NCBI GenBank assembly: GCA_036986275.1
Contig: BTRG01000003.1
Span: 1 to 64,000 of the forward strand
DNA from: BTRG01 sp036986275
GTDB taxonomy: Bacteria > Pseudomonadota > Gammaproteobacteria > Acidiferrobacterales > SZUA-150
Direction of reading: 5' to 3'
Length of the DNA stretch: 64,000 nucleotides
Shown: piece by piece, positions 39,197 to 48,322 of the stretch
Layout of the letters: every line of letters starts with the position of its first letter
Position numbering within the stretch: position 1 is the stretch's first letter
Program-made: the position numbers and the translations under genes
The notes under the pieces: model-generated
What the model saw: only the letters and a program-made list of their open reading frames with translations
What the model was told of the DNA's origin: nothing
The model's database searches: none

Positions 39197-39775
39197 TCAA
39201 TCCCTGAGCAAATTCTCGACGACACCGCGGATCTTGCTACGGATCTTCTTTACCGCGGATTGTGACCAGTTTTCGAGCGCCGGGATGTACTTGCGGTCAC
39301 CTGACACTTCGATCCGGTCAAGCAGGTGAATGAGGACCTCGCGGTGGCTATCGTTCAGCCATGCTAGATCAGGGGCGGAATCACCGGATGCAATCAGGTG
39401 GTCCAACTTTCTCTGGAGTTCAGCCGCATAGGTCTTCTTCTCTATTTCCCAGCCACGCGGGGTATAGGCCAGCAAGGGAAGACGGTAGTCGTATTCGATA
39501 GCGAAGTAGTTGTTGATAATGAGCCAGTCAATGCGGGAAAGGATCTGTTGCAAGCTCAATGTGCGAAGGGCCCCGAAAGCTGGCGATTGATCCAGACTCA
39601 GGTCTTGAAGCTTTTTTTCCCGCGAACCCTTAAGGACTTTGGCCAAAAGGGAACGGCCACCACGCATAATTAACTCATCGGCGCCACGCAATATGATGGC
39701 GATTTCCTGTGCCGGGAGATGAGCGATGCCCTGGGCGTCGAGCAAGACTGGAACGTGGCGGACTTTTCGACTCAT
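39197..39775 (-). CDS. putative RQC-minor-type DNA-binding protein
   Basis: A 192-residue protein without signal or membrane segments. The N-terminal half contains ILRGADELIMRGGRSLLAKVLKGSREKKL, which resembles the winged-helix RQC-minor-1 domain, a DNA-binding relative of the RecQ C-terminal domain; this call rests on motif memory. The C-terminal part (about 95-192) is helical and includes AYTPRGWEIEKKTYAAELQ. It converges with recQ across the repeat element and lies 91 bases downstream of a 471-residue gene on the same strand. A function with RecQ-like DNA structures is inference. Confidence 0.6.
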   Translation of the reverse strand: MSRKVRHVPVLLDAQGIAHLPAQEIAIILRGADELIMRGGRSLLAKVLKGSREKKLQDLSLDQSPAFGALRTLSLQQILSRIDWLIINNYFAIEYDYRLPLLAYTPRGWEIEKKTYAAELQRKLDHLIASGDSAPDLAWLNDSHREVLIHLLDRIEVSGDRKYIPALENWSQSAVKKIRSKIRGVVENLLRD

Positions 39776-39866
39776 GAGGTCATACGAATGGATAAATTTT
39801 ACATAAGCTCGGCGCTTGCCGCGGTATCTTCCACCATCCCGGCCAACAAAACATGATCGGCAAGCA

Positions 39867-41282
39867 TCAGTGTTTCTCCAACCTCAGTTCTTCCCACATC
39901 CAGCGGCTGTCGTACGGCTCTTGTCCCTGGTTGGCGGCGCGGCGCAATTCATTGTTTTCCAGATATTTTAACCATTCGATGACCTTTTCCCGTCCTTTTT
40001 TACTCTTGGCGCATTGCCGCGGGCTTTTGTCGCCTAACATGGGAATGGGCTCGTCCAGACACTGGCGGTAATGCCGGTCGAGATAGTCGCATATGATCTC
40101 GGCGGCGACCTTGGGATCGATCTCGTCTGCCGCGGGCCTATCGACGGCGGTTTGCTGAACCGATTCATTTCCAGCCATCAGTTGTTCAGGGGTCTGAAGC
40201 TTGCTTAGGGCCGGGCCGATGAGACCGGGCAGGAGCACTTCCAGCGCATCCTTACCCCACTCCGCCCGTTCCATGGAATTGGTGGTCAGCTTCAGCACGC
40301 CTGGCTTCAATTCCAGTGTGCCGCTGATCGGGCGTTGGCCGTCCTGAAAAGTTTCGATAGCCATGCCACGTTTCGGTTTGTTGCCAGTGACATCCGGTTC
40401 CGGCAACCAGACCCAAGTATGCTCATCCAGATTATCCCGTTCCCATTCGGGGGCGGCATCCAGGTGTTCGGCAATTTCTTCAAGCTGTTCCTCAAGGAAC
40501 GGAAAACGAGTTTCGGTAAATACCAGTGCCTCGCCATCACGGTTGACCATTTCGGGCAGCGGTGCGCGCAGGCGTTCCAGGGTATGCATAAGCCAGATGG
40601 AGGTGAAGGCAGGACAGGCATCCCGCAGAAACAGTTCGTCCAGATTTTCCGATGACAACACCTTGGCCACGGCCTCCTTGCCAGCTACCCGCGAGAGTAC
40701 CTTATTGAATTGTTTTCGCGATTTTGTCAGCACCTTGAGCAGGCTTTGCGCCACTTCCTGGGGAAACGGCAGGATGCCGCCGGAAAAAACGTGTCTGTCA
40801 TTCTTTTTCAGCACCCGGGCCGCTATCCGGTCCCACTTGACGAGGTTCTGCGTACCCATACGTTCATGGACACGGATGGTCTCGCCACCACGCACCAGGT
40901 CGCGCACGCCGCAATGATAACCGGGGGAAACCTCGACCACCTCGTAGAGGCTAAGAACGGAATCCCGAAGCTGTTGCAGATAGCGGCGGCCGGGGACGCT
41001 TTCACGCCAACCGCGGCGTTTCAGGTAGTCGTCGATGATGTTCTTGTCATCCGGCGGCAAGCGGCTGCTGACAAAATCCTCGAACATCAGACCAAACAGC
41101 ATGCCCCCGTAGCCGTGTTCCGCAAGCTCCTGGCCGAGTTCATCCTGGCTGATGCCGATGCGGTCGCAAACCGGGGAAAGATGGGCATCGAACACAGTCG
41201 CCTGTGCGTCCGACCACTCGGGCCGGTTTGCCCATTTCATAATGTTGCGGATGGCTTTGTCGGTATCGCTACGTTTTCCCAT
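39867..41282 (-). CDS. conserved protein of unknown function, MbcA/SEC-C-like C-terminal motif
   Basis: A soluble 471-residue protein not assigned to a named family. Strongly patterned segments include IIDDYLKRRGWRES, SLYEVVEVSPG, RDLVRGGETIRVHERMGT and WDRIAARVLKK in residues 80-160. The C-terminal EPIPMLGDKSPRQCAKSKKG (about 418-440) resembles the PxLGGKTPREA motif at the end of MbcA/ParS- and SEC-C-type proteins. It probably forms an operon with the RQC-minor-like gene. There is no signal peptide. Confidence 0.7.
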   Translation of the reverse strand: MGKRSDTDKAIRNIMKWANRPEWSDAQATVFDAHLSPVCDRIGISQDELGQELAEHGYGGMLFGLMFEDFVSSRLPPDDKNIIDDYLKRRGWRESVPGRRYLQQLRDSVLSLYEVVEVSPGYHCGVRDLVRGGETIRVHERMGTQNLVKWDRIAARVLKKNDRHVFSGGILPFPQEVAQSLLKVLTKSRKQFNKVLSRVAGKEAVAKVLSSENLDELFLRDACPAFTSIWLMHTLERLRAPLPEMVNRDGEALVFTETRFPFLEEQLEEIAEHLDAAPEWERDNLDEHTWVWLPEPDVTGNKPKRGMAIETFQDGQRPISGTLELKPGVLKLTTNSMERAEWGKDALEVLLPGLIGPALSKLQTPEQLMAGNESVQQTAVDRPAADEIDPKVAAEIICDYLDRHYRQCLDEPIPMLGDKSPRQCAKSKKGREKVIEWLKYLENNELRRAANQGQEPYDSRWMWEELRLEKH

Positions 41283-41521
41283 GTGTGCTATTCATGAGTA
41301 GGTCCAAACGATTCTACACAGTGTATCCCAAATGGTGGTATCAGCGCAGTGCACAAAGGACCGGGGTCACATCATGAAACTTTACAAGCCTGCCTTATGT
41401 TGGGGCCCTGTACGCCAGTTACCGCACTAAGAAAGAAAGACACCTATGCGGCACACTCAATGGATCAGCTCGAACCTCGCGATTTCGGGCCAAACCCTGC
41501 GCGTTGCTTACGAAAATCCCT

Positions 41522-41536
41522 GGGCCATTCTGGCCC
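41522..41536 (-). terminator. weak terminator-like hairpin after tRNA-Lys
   Basis: On the minus strand GGGCCA and TGGCCC flank a three-base loop 20 bases past the tRNA, followed by AGGGATTTT. The T-run is poor. Confidence 0.3.
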
Positions 41537-41556
41537 GGCGCCTCAAAAATACAAAT

Positions 41557-41632
41557 TGGTGGGGCGTGCAGGAATCGAACCTGCGACCATCGGATTAAAA
41601 GTCCGGTGCTCTACCAACTGAGCTAACGCCCC
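41557..41632 (-). tRNA. tRNA-Lys (anticodon TTT)
   Basis: A 76-base cloverleaf with the CCA end encoded. The acceptor stem is GGGGCGT/ACGCCCC, the D-arm begins TTAGCTCAGTTGG, the anticodon loop is CTTTTAA with anticodon TTT, and the T-arm contains GGTTCGAATCC. The 3' end is at 41557 on this strand. No duplicate of its 3' end was seen nearby, so there is no sign of an integration site. Confidence 0.97.
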
Positions 41633-41769
41633 ATTTCCCACGGAACCGAGGAAGGCCGGATTATCCAGACCCGGTCTAAACCTGTCAATGCGACCCCATG
41701 GTTACGCATCGATAAAAACGGGCCCCCAACACACATCGCGGGCCCGCTATCTTTCAACCTATGATGAAG

Positions 41770-42978
41770 TTATTTCGCTGTCGGCATCAACTTCATTTCC
41801 GCCAGTGAGTTTCTCAACGCCGCAAAAAACCCTATATCGTCCATCATGGCGAATTGCACCTTCATGGTCAGCGCGGAGCCAAAAACAATCGATACAAAAG
41901 CTAAGAATGAACCCAGCGCCAATGTTGAAACCCCGGTGATCCCCTGTCCCACTGTGCAACCCATGGATAACACGCCACCGACACCCATTAGCACGCCGCC
42001 CGCGGCATGATTGATCACATCTGATTTGTTGGCAAACCATTCGATGCGAAAAGTACGACTGAACAGAGAATAAATCAACGAACCAGCGATTACACCCACG
42101 AGCGCCATTACGCCAAAGTTAACAAACGACAACTTGTCCGGTTGTAACGCATAGCGAAAGGAATCGCCCATGGGACTGATAAAAGTATAGGACTGGACTG
42201 CAACGCGACTTGGAATCTCCGGGGCAAAATCGGCATAGTCTTTCCATTCCACACCTATGCTGCCACCTGTGATATACCAACCGATAAGAACTGCTGCACC
42301 GACAACGACACCACCGAGAATCTTTTCAAAACTGCTGCGAAACTCACTGGACTTGAAGACAAAAAACAACAAACCCAGTCCCACCAACAAACCAATGCCG
42401 GTATGGTATCCGCTGGTGTCCTCTTGACCCATGACCCCGCCGACCAGTGCGCCCAACTCCTGACTATTAAATCCCCTGCTACTAAGGTCGATTGTGGTGG
42501 GGTCAATCCAGGGTGAAAAATAGTTTGTGAAGATACCTTCTCCGGGCGCAAACGGGTCCTCCCCCCACAACATCAAATAAGCCATAAAAGCAGTAACGAT
42601 CAACACAAAAACAGATTTTAAATTGCCACTGCCGACACGAATCAGGGTTTTATTGCCACAACCACTACCCAACGTCATGCCGATACCAAACATGACACCG
42701 CCAAGCACATAACGTAACCAGGCAAAATTTGCAGTACGATAGGGAGGAAATGTGTCATTAGGCAGCGTGATTGTGCCCGAGGCTTCAAGTATCACCACAC
42801 CCAGCATGGCAACGGCTATTGCCAATATCCAGGCTCGCATGCGGCCTAAATCTTCCATATTGACCCAGTCAGATACTGCGCCCATGGTGCAGAAATTTGT
42901 TTTATTGACAACGGCGCCCATGACGGCGGCGGTCAGAAACACCGTAAGCAACACCTGATTATGTATTGTAAATTCCAT
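41770..42978 (-). CDS. YeeE/YedE-family (TsuA-like) thiosulfate permease
   Basis: A 402-residue membrane protein with about nine helices. It has the duplicated cysteine motifs of the YeeE/YedE/TsuA family: NKTNFCTMGAVSDW, GSGCGNKTLIRV and MGCTVGQGITGVSTL. In TsuA the cysteines pass thiosulfate across the inner membrane. The ATG at 42978 has a GGAGGAG site; the frame continues upstream without one. In a sulfur oxidiser it could import thiosulfate or export a product; direction is not determined. It sits alone between tRNA-Lys and queC. Confidence 0.88.
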   Translation of the reverse strand: MEFTIHNQVLLTVFLTAAVMGAVVNKTNFCTMGAVSDWVNMEDLGRMRAWILAIAVAMLGVVILEASGTITLPNDTFPPYRTANFAWLRYVLGGVMFGIGMTLGSGCGNKTLIRVGSGNLKSVFVLIVTAFMAYLMLWGEDPFAPGEGIFTNYFSPWIDPTTIDLSSRGFNSQELGALVGGVMGQEDTSGYHTGIGLLVGLGLLFFVFKSSEFRSSFEKILGGVVVGAAVLIGWYITGGSIGVEWKDYADFAPEIPSRVAVQSYTFISPMGDSFRYALQPDKLSFVNFGVMALVGVIAGSLIYSLFSRTFRIEWFANKSDVINHAAGGVLMGVGGVLSMGCTVGQGITGVSTLALGSFLAFVSIVFGSALTMKVQFAMMDDIGFFAALRNSLAEMKLMPTAK

Positions 42979-43142
42979 CCAACTCCTCCAGGGGAATAAT
43001 TTCAGTATTAGACAAACACCTACCGACCAGGCAGGTGTTGATAATAGACGTCTGCTGGCAAGGTAATATTCCACTCACCAGAAGTGTAGGGGATTATAAG
43101 GGTCGGGACGGCCCAACGAAACCCTTGGGCTCCTGCAAATGG

Positions 43143-43880
43143 CTATCGATAGCGGGTGGGATCGGCAACATTGGCCTCTTCGAAACCCCTGGCCCGTAGC
43201 CGGCAGGCGTCACATACCCGGCAGGCGCGCGCCTGAGCATCGGGGTCATAACAGGACAAAGTGAGGTCATAATTCACGCCCAAGGCTATGCCCTGGCGAA
43301 TGATGTCGGCCTTGGTGAGTGAAATCAGCGGTGCATGGATATGAAAACCACGCCCTTCCACGCCCTCTTTGGTGGCCAGGCGGGCCAGATCTTCGAAGGC
43401 CTGGATAAAGGCCGGCCGGCAATCCGGATAACCCGAATAATCCACGGCATTGGCGCCAATAAAAATATCGTAGGCCCGTAGCACCTCGGCCCATGCCAGG
43501 GCCATGGACAGAAAAACCGTATTACGGGCCGAAACATAGGTTGGAGGAATATGTTGATCGCCTGCCTCCTGCAGACAGGCCTCACCATGGTCCGGAACGG
43601 CAATGGTCTCATCCGTTAATGCCGATCCCCCCATCCAACCCAGATCCAGTGTGACGCGCCTATGATCGTAGGCGCCCAGGGCCTTGGCCAGACGCGCGGC
43701 GGCCTCCAGTTCCAGGCGATGACGCTGACCATAATCGAAACTCAGGGCATAACAGAGGAATCCCTGTTCACGCGCCATGGCCAACACCGTGGCCGAATCC
43801 AGTCCACCCGAGAGCAATACTACAGCGCGCTTGGCAGCATTCCTTTCCTGCGCGCGTCCTCGTTCATCGCCCACGCCCAC
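43143..43880 (-). CDS. queC: 7-cyano-7-deazaguanine synthase
   Basis: A 245-residue ATP-dependent enzyme that converts CDG to preQ0 in queuosine synthesis. It has the PP-loop SGGLDS (24-29) and the zinc-binding cysteines of the C-terminal CYDPDAQARACRVCDACRLRARGF region. The start is a GTG that overlaps the end of queE by 17 bases, so the two are coupled; the N-terminus has about 14 extra residues before the usual start position. Confidence 0.95.
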   Translation of the reverse strand: MGVGDERGRAQERNAAKRAVVLLSGGLDSATVLAMAREQGFLCYALSFDYGQRHRLELEAAARLAKALGAYDHRRVTLDLGWMGGSALTDETIAVPDHGEACLQEAGDQHIPPTYVSARNTVFLSMALAWAEVLRAYDIFIGANAVDYSGYPDCRPAFIQAFEDLARLATKEGVEGRGFHIHAPLISLTKADIIRQGIALGVNYDLTLSCYDPDAQARACRVCDACRLRARGFEEANVADPTRYR

Positions 43881-44544
43881 TCCCCCATAATAATTTATGC
43901 AATTGTAACTGCAGCCTTACCGGCAACCTGTCCTCCAAGATCCATTGCGCCAACACCACACTATCCAGTTCCCCGTGCACGGGAGACAACCAGACCTCAC
44001 AACATTCGGTCAACTTGTATTGCCCGATTTGCTCAACACACCACTCATAGTCCTGACGATTGGCAATGACACATTTCAGTTGATCGGTAGGTCGCAACCA
44101 CGCCAGATTCTCGTAATTATTTTTCTCGACCTCACCCGAGGCCGGCGTCTTCAGATCCATCACCACATTCACGCGCGGGTCTACGCCCTGTAAAGACAGG
44201 GCGCCACTGGTCTCGAGCGAAACGATATAACCGAGATCGCACAAGCTGGTGAGCAATTCCAGAGAACCGCACTGGGCGAGGGGTTCACCACCGGTTATCG
44301 TGACATGCCGAACGCCATAGGATGAGATCCGGTCGAGCACTTCGTGCAAGAGATAATATTCACCGCCCGTAAATGCATAGGCAGTATCGCAGTAATAACA
44401 GCGTAACGGGCAGCCGGTAAGGCGTACAAATACGGTAGGAAGGCCAGTGAAACGTGATTCACCCTGAAGCGAATAAAACACCTCGGTGATACGCAGGCGC
44501 GTCTGCTGTGACCTGGGTACTTTTTCTATAAGGGGCTGTGACAT
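43864..44544 (-). CDS. queE: 7-carboxy-7-deazaguanine synthase
   Basis: A 226-residue radical SAM enzyme making CDG in the queuosine pathway. The cluster motif CPLRCYYC lies at Cys45, Cys49 and Cys52, which is the CxxxCxxC form, and VTITGGEPLAQ is present further on. It opens LRITEVFYSLQGES like other QueE proteins. It lies 30 bases downstream of cpoB at the end of the tol-pal block, as in many Gammaproteobacteria. Confidence 0.95.
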   Translation of the reverse strand: MSQPLIEKVPRSQQTRLRITEVFYSLQGESRFTGLPTVFVRLTGCPLRCYYCDTAYAFTGGEYYLLHEVLDRISSYGVRHVTITGGEPLAQCGSLELLTSLCDLGYIVSLETSGALSLQGVDPRVNVVMDLKTPASGEVEKNNYENLAWLRPTDQLKCVIANRQDYEWCVEQIGQYKLTECCEVWLSPVHGELDSVVLAQWILEDRLPVRLQLQLHKLLWGSGRGR

Positions 44545-44574
44545 TGCCCGTAGAGTATATCGAAATCCAGGAGT

Positions 44575-45342
44575 CTAACGGCCTGCCTTTTGCAACTTTT
44601 GCAAACGTTGTTGCGCGGACTTGGCCGTGCGGGTATTGGGGTAGCGTTGTACCACTTGTTCCAGTGATTGCCTGGCCTTGGCCCAATCTTCCATCTCAAA
44701 ATAGGTAAAACCTATCTTCAGCATGGCATCAGGCACCTTGGGGCTATCGGGATAATCCGCCAGGACTTTATTAAAGTCCGCCAGGGCCTGTTTCAGCTTG
44801 CGCTGATAATAGTGTGCTTCGGCTATCCAGTATTGTGCATTGCCGGCGTAGCGACTCTTGGGATGTTTTAACAGAAACTCCCGGAAGGCCTTGATTGCCT
44901 TGTCATAAGCGCCCTGCTTCATCAAAGCGAAGGCCGCTTCATAGGCCTTGCGGCCCTGAGCCGTGGTCACCGGACGGGTCGGGGCCGCTGTCGGCACCGT
45001 GGCGACCGAGCCTGAGGCACTGCCGCCACGCCCTTCCAGTTTGCCGATACGCTGATCCACGTCCTGCAATAAAGTCTTCTGTTGCTGTTTCAGGCGTTGT
45101 AGTTCATGGGACTGGATCTCCACTTGATTGCGGAGATCGCGCACCTCGTTTTGCAAGACATCCATTTGTACCAGTAATTCAACCAGGGCATCCGGGGACG
45201 TGGAGCGCACACTGGGGGCCGGTGTCGGGGCGCCGCCCCCGGATGAAGTGCGCCTGTCAAGCAGACGATCAGCGGCCTCAGCAAAGCCGCCCATCATCAT
45301 GGTTAGTACCAACAAACAAACAACAAGCTTGCGGTTCATCAT
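44575..45342 (-). CDS. cpoB: Tol-Pal cell-division coordinator CpoB
   Basis: A 255-residue periplasmic protein with a signal peptide (to FAEAA), a coiled-coil (about 45-95, NEVRDLRNQVEIQSHELQRL) for trimerisation and a C-terminal TPR domain (AYDKAIKAFREFLLKHP and similar). CpoB/YbgF links peptidoglycan synthesis with outer-membrane constriction at division. It is the last gene of the tol-pal block. Confidence 0.93.
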   Translation of the reverse strand: MMNRKLVVCLLVLTMMMGGFAEAADRLLDRRTSSGGGAPTPAPSVRSTSPDALVELLVQMDVLQNEVRDLRNQVEIQSHELQRLKQQQKTLLQDVDQRIGKLEGRGGSASGSVATVPTAAPTRPVTTAQGRKAYEAAFALMKQGAYDKAIKAFREFLLKHPKSRYAGNAQYWIAEAHYYQRKLKQALADFNKVLADYPDSPKVPDAMLKIGFTYFEMEDWAKARQSLEQVVQRYPNTRTAKSAQQRLQKLQKAGR

Positions 45343-45361
45343 CCCGAATGCCTATCCTGCC

Positions 45362-45865
45362 TTAGTAGGAAATCTCCACACGACGATTCTCGCGCCAGGC
45401 GGACTCGTTATGTTCCGGGGCAATGGGATTCTCCTCGCCATAAGACGTGGTCTGGATACGATTACCTGCCACACCCAACGCACGCATCATGCGGGCCACG
45501 GCAGCGGCGCGTCGTTCACCCAGGGCCAGATTATATTCACGCGTACCGCGTTCATCAGTATGCCCTTCCAGCGTCACGTTCAAACCAGCGTGGTCCACCA
45601 GGTAGGCCGCATGGGCCTCGACAATAGCCGCGTACTCACCGTCTACCGCGCTGCTATCAAAAGCAAAATGAATGCGACGTTCTGACAACAGATCCTGTGC
45701 GCCCACGGCTTCTCCCGTCCCCGCGGCACCCTCACCTGTACCGGTAGTTTGTGCTCCGCCTCTATCTTCTACGGGCGCATCAGGCTTGACTGCCTCATCA
45801 CCCCCACAACCGGCCAGGGCAAGCACAAATGCGGTGAATACAATATATCCAGCAATCTTCTTCAT
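45362..45865 (-). CDS. pal: peptidoglycan-associated lipoprotein Pal
   Basis: A 167-residue lipoprotein with lipobox LAGC (Cys20) and a C-terminal OmpA-like peptidoglycan-binding domain with VTLEGHTDERGTREYN and LGERRAAAVARMM. The ATG at 45865 was chosen for its signal peptide; a longer in-frame extension overlaps tolB. It tethers the outer membrane to peptidoglycan and binds TolB. Confidence 0.96.
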   Translation of the reverse strand: MKKIAGYIVFTAFVLALAGCGGDEAVKPDAPVEDRGGAQTTGTGEGAAGTGEAVGAQDLLSERRIHFAFDSSAVDGEYAAIVEAHAAYLVDHAGLNVTLEGHTDERGTREYNLALGERRAAAVARMMRALGVAGNRIQTTSYGEENPIAPEHNESAWRENRRVEISY

Positions 45866-45869
45866 ACGT

Positions 45870-47186
45870 TTACTCCTTGTAGTGTAATTGTTGATCATAA
45901 GGGGACCACGCGGGTTCGCGTACATCACCCGTTTCAAATCGATACCGTTGTCGTACTCGACCATCTGACGAAACTGAGGCCAGCACACCCCGTCCCCGTA
46001 ATTCGGTTGCGTAAATAATGATGCCGCCATTAGGCGCAAAACTGGGCGACTCATCCAGCTTGCTATCAGTCAGAACCTGCAAAGCAAGATTATCCAGACG
46101 CAAGATGCCGACATGATACTTGCCGTTCTGCCGTGTCACCAGTGTTAACGAGCGACCGTCCGGAGAATACGACGGGCGGGCATTGTAGGAACCTTCAAAG
46201 GTCAAACGCTCAACGTCACTGCCATCTGCCTTCATTCTGTATATCTGGGGTCTGCCGGCACGATCAGAGGTAAAAACGATATTCAGACCATTGGGTGACC
46301 ACGCAGGCTCGGTATCAATGACACCATTGCGTGTTAAACGTGTCAAACGGCGGCTGGCAACATTCATCACATAAATCTCGGCGTTACCATCTCTTGACAA
46401 CGTCATGGCCAAACGTTTGCCATCGGGTGACCAGGCCGGGGCGCTATTTATCCCCTTGAAATGGGCAAGCTTTTCCCGGCGTCCGCTGCCCAGGTCCTGG
46501 GTATACAAAACAGGACGCTTGTGTTCAAAAGAGACATAAGCCAGACGCTTGCCATCGGGAGACCAGGCCGGTGACAGCAGGGGCTCGCTGGAACGGACGA
46601 TGGTCTTGGGGGCATAACCGTCCGAATCAGCCACCTGCAATTTGAAGACATTGCCTTTGCCTTGACGTTGCCGCGTAATGTAAGCAATTCGCGTTGTAAA
46701 CGCCCCCGGTTGACCGGTCAGTTGCTCGTAGACAATGTCGCTGATCTGGTGCGCAGTGGTGCGCAACATATTTCGATCCACGGTATAGCGATAACCGGCC
46801 AGCTGTTTTTCTTTATAGATATCGTAGAGACGAAACTCGATTTGATAACGCCCGGGGTTCACCAGTTTGATACTGCCTATCACCAGGGCCTCGGCCTTGA
46901 TCAGACGCCAGTCCTTATAGACCACATCGGCATCCCGCTGAGGTGAAGAAATAAACTGCTTACGCTCGATGGGCGCGAAACGTCCACTACGCAACAAATC
47001 GGCTTCAATAATATTGGCAATATGTTGCGGTGGCGCTGTCTTGCCCGCCCAGGCAAACGGGACGATGGCTACCGGCAGTCCGGCGGCCTCACCCTGTGTG
47101 ATTTCTATGGTCAGTATGGCCTGCGCCGATGGTGCCACACTCCAGCACAACAGAACCGCGATCCAGTAACGAGTACCCTTTAACAT
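45870..47186 (-). CDS. tolB: Tol-Pal system protein TolB
   Basis: A 438-residue periplasmic protein with a signal peptide (cleavage near QAIL), an N-terminal TolB domain and a six-bladed propeller marked by repeated SPDGKRLA/PAWSPDG segments from about residue 200. It binds Pal and TolA. It lies four bases upstream of pal. Confidence 0.96.
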   Translation of the reverse strand: MLKGTRYWIAVLLCWSVAPSAQAILTIEITQGEAAGLPVAIVPFAWAGKTAPPQHIANIIEADLLRSGRFAPIERKQFISSPQRDADVVYKDWRLIKAEALVIGSIKLVNPGRYQIEFRLYDIYKEKQLAGYRYTVDRNMLRTTAHQISDIVYEQLTGQPGAFTTRIAYITRQRQGKGNVFKLQVADSDGYAPKTIVRSSEPLLSPAWSPDGKRLAYVSFEHKRPVLYTQDLGSGRREKLAHFKGINSAPAWSPDGKRLAMTLSRDGNAEIYVMNVASRRLTRLTRNGVIDTEPAWSPNGLNIVFTSDRAGRPQIYRMKADGSDVERLTFEGSYNARPSYSPDGRSLTLVTRQNGKYHVGILRLDNLALQVLTDSKLDESPSFAPNGGIIIYATELRGRGVLASVSSDGRVRQRYRFETGDVREPAWSPYDQQLHYKE

Positions 47187-47194
47187 TAGTGATG

Positions 47195-47875
47195 TTAGTC
47201 CTCAGGATTAAATAAAAATTCAATTTCCCGGAAGTAATCAAAGAGATCGGCCTCCTGCGGGATGGGCAGCGGCGAAGCTTTATATACGGCATTTTCCACC
47301 GAGCGATCAAACAACGGATTCCCGCTTGAGGTAATCACCTTGGCGCCCAACACCTCCCCTGTGGCCGCCAGCCTCACACGCACAACACACTTTAAACCCT
47401 TGGCGACACCTGATGGCCGCACCCAGTTACGGCTGACCTTCTGTCGAATAAGGACTCTGTATTCATCCGCCAGGGCATCGGCCCGTGCCTGACGCTCGGC
47501 CTGCTGGTGCTCTTTCTCTTCCTCCGCCAGTTGCTCCTGCAAGGCGCGTTGTTCTACCTTACGCCTTGCCTCGACCTCCTCTTTCTTACGCTTGAGCTCT
47601 CTCTTGCGTTTCTTTTCAGCCGCCAGCCTCTTTTTGTCGACTTGTTTCTTTTTCATCTTGGACTTGGGTTTAGGCTTGCTGGCCTTCTTTGGCGGTATCT
47701 TATCCACCACCTTGACCTTGATAACCCTTGGCCCGGTATCCCTGGAGTCTGAAGACCAGTGAAACCCTATCACCAGAAGCAGAATAATTACCACATGCAG
47801 GGCCACTGCAAATCCCAGCGGTTTCAGCCAGCCCGTCTTACGCCCCCCACTCTTCTGTTTCGTTTGACCGCGCAT
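47195..47875 (-). CDS. tolA: cell envelope integrity protein TolA
   Basis: A 226-residue protein with one N-terminal transmembrane helix (about 22-40), a highly charged Lys/Glu/Arg helical region (60-150) and a C-terminal TonB-like domain (PSGVAKGLKCVVRVRLAATGEV). It spans the periplasm to connect TolQR with TolB/Pal. It is much shorter than E. coli TolA (421), mainly through a shorter helical domain. Confidence 0.95.
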   Translation of the reverse strand: MRGQTKQKSGGRKTGWLKPLGFAVALHVVIILLLVIGFHWSSDSRDTGPRVIKVKVVDKIPPKKASKPKPKSKMKKKQVDKKRLAAEKKRKRELKRKKEEVEARRKVEQRALQEQLAEEEKEHQQAERQARADALADEYRVLIRQKVSRNWVRPSGVAKGLKCVVRVRLAATGEVLGAKVITSSGNPLFDRSVENAVYKASPLPIPQEADLFDYFREIEFLFNPED

Positions 47876-47897
47876 TACGATACGACTGGCAATCTCC

Positions 47898-48320
47898 TCA
47901 TTTTTTATTTTTCGCCGGTGTCTCAGTAATCAGTCCAATACTGGGCGCCCCGGCATCCTGCAGTAAGGTCATCACCTTAATCACCTTACCATAGGCCACG
48001 CGCCTGTCACCGCGAACCAGCACGGGGGTCTGGGGTCGTATCTTGAGTATCTTGCTAATTTTTGTTTTTAAATGCTTGCGGCTGATCTTTCTGTCATCAA
48101 GATAGAGTCGTCCACTGCGACTCACTGTCACCACCAATGTTTCATTGTCCTTGCTATTAATCGGTTTCGATGCCGCCTGCGGTAATTCGATTTTCACCCC
48201 TTGCGTTAACAGGGGTGCGGTAATCATAAAGATCACCAACAGCACCAACATCACGTCGATATAAGGCACGACATTGATATCGCTCATGAGTTTCTTTTTC
48301 TTGCGCCTGGAAACAGCCAT
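47898..48320 (-). CDS. tolR: Tol-Pal system protein TolR
   Basis: A 140-residue ExbD-like protein with one transmembrane helix holding the conserved aspartate (INVVPYIDVMLVLLVIF, near residue 22). It forms the proton-driven stator with TolQ. The ATG at 48320 begins two bases after the tolQ stop codon. Confidence 0.96.
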   Translation of the reverse strand: MAVSRRKKKKLMSDINVVPYIDVMLVLLVIFMITAPLLTQGVKIELPQAASKPINSKDNETLVVTVSRSGRLYLDDRKISRKHLKTKISKILKIRPQTPVLVRGDRRVAYGKVIKVMTLLQDAGAPSIGLITETPAKNKK

Positions 48321-48322
48321 CA

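Noticed and set aside
39077..39265. 62-codon plus-strand open frame after the repeat element
   Set aside because: Overlaps the RQC-minor-like gene on the other strand and lacks any recognisable feature.
41349..41621. 90-codon plus-strand open frame across the tRNA-Lys region
   Set aside because: Its end is simply the reverse strand of the tRNA; this is a well-known spurious translation of tRNA genes.
41283..41760. Possible integration site at tRNA-Lys
   Set aside because: No second copy of the tRNA 3' end, integrase or other mobility gene was seen in the window.
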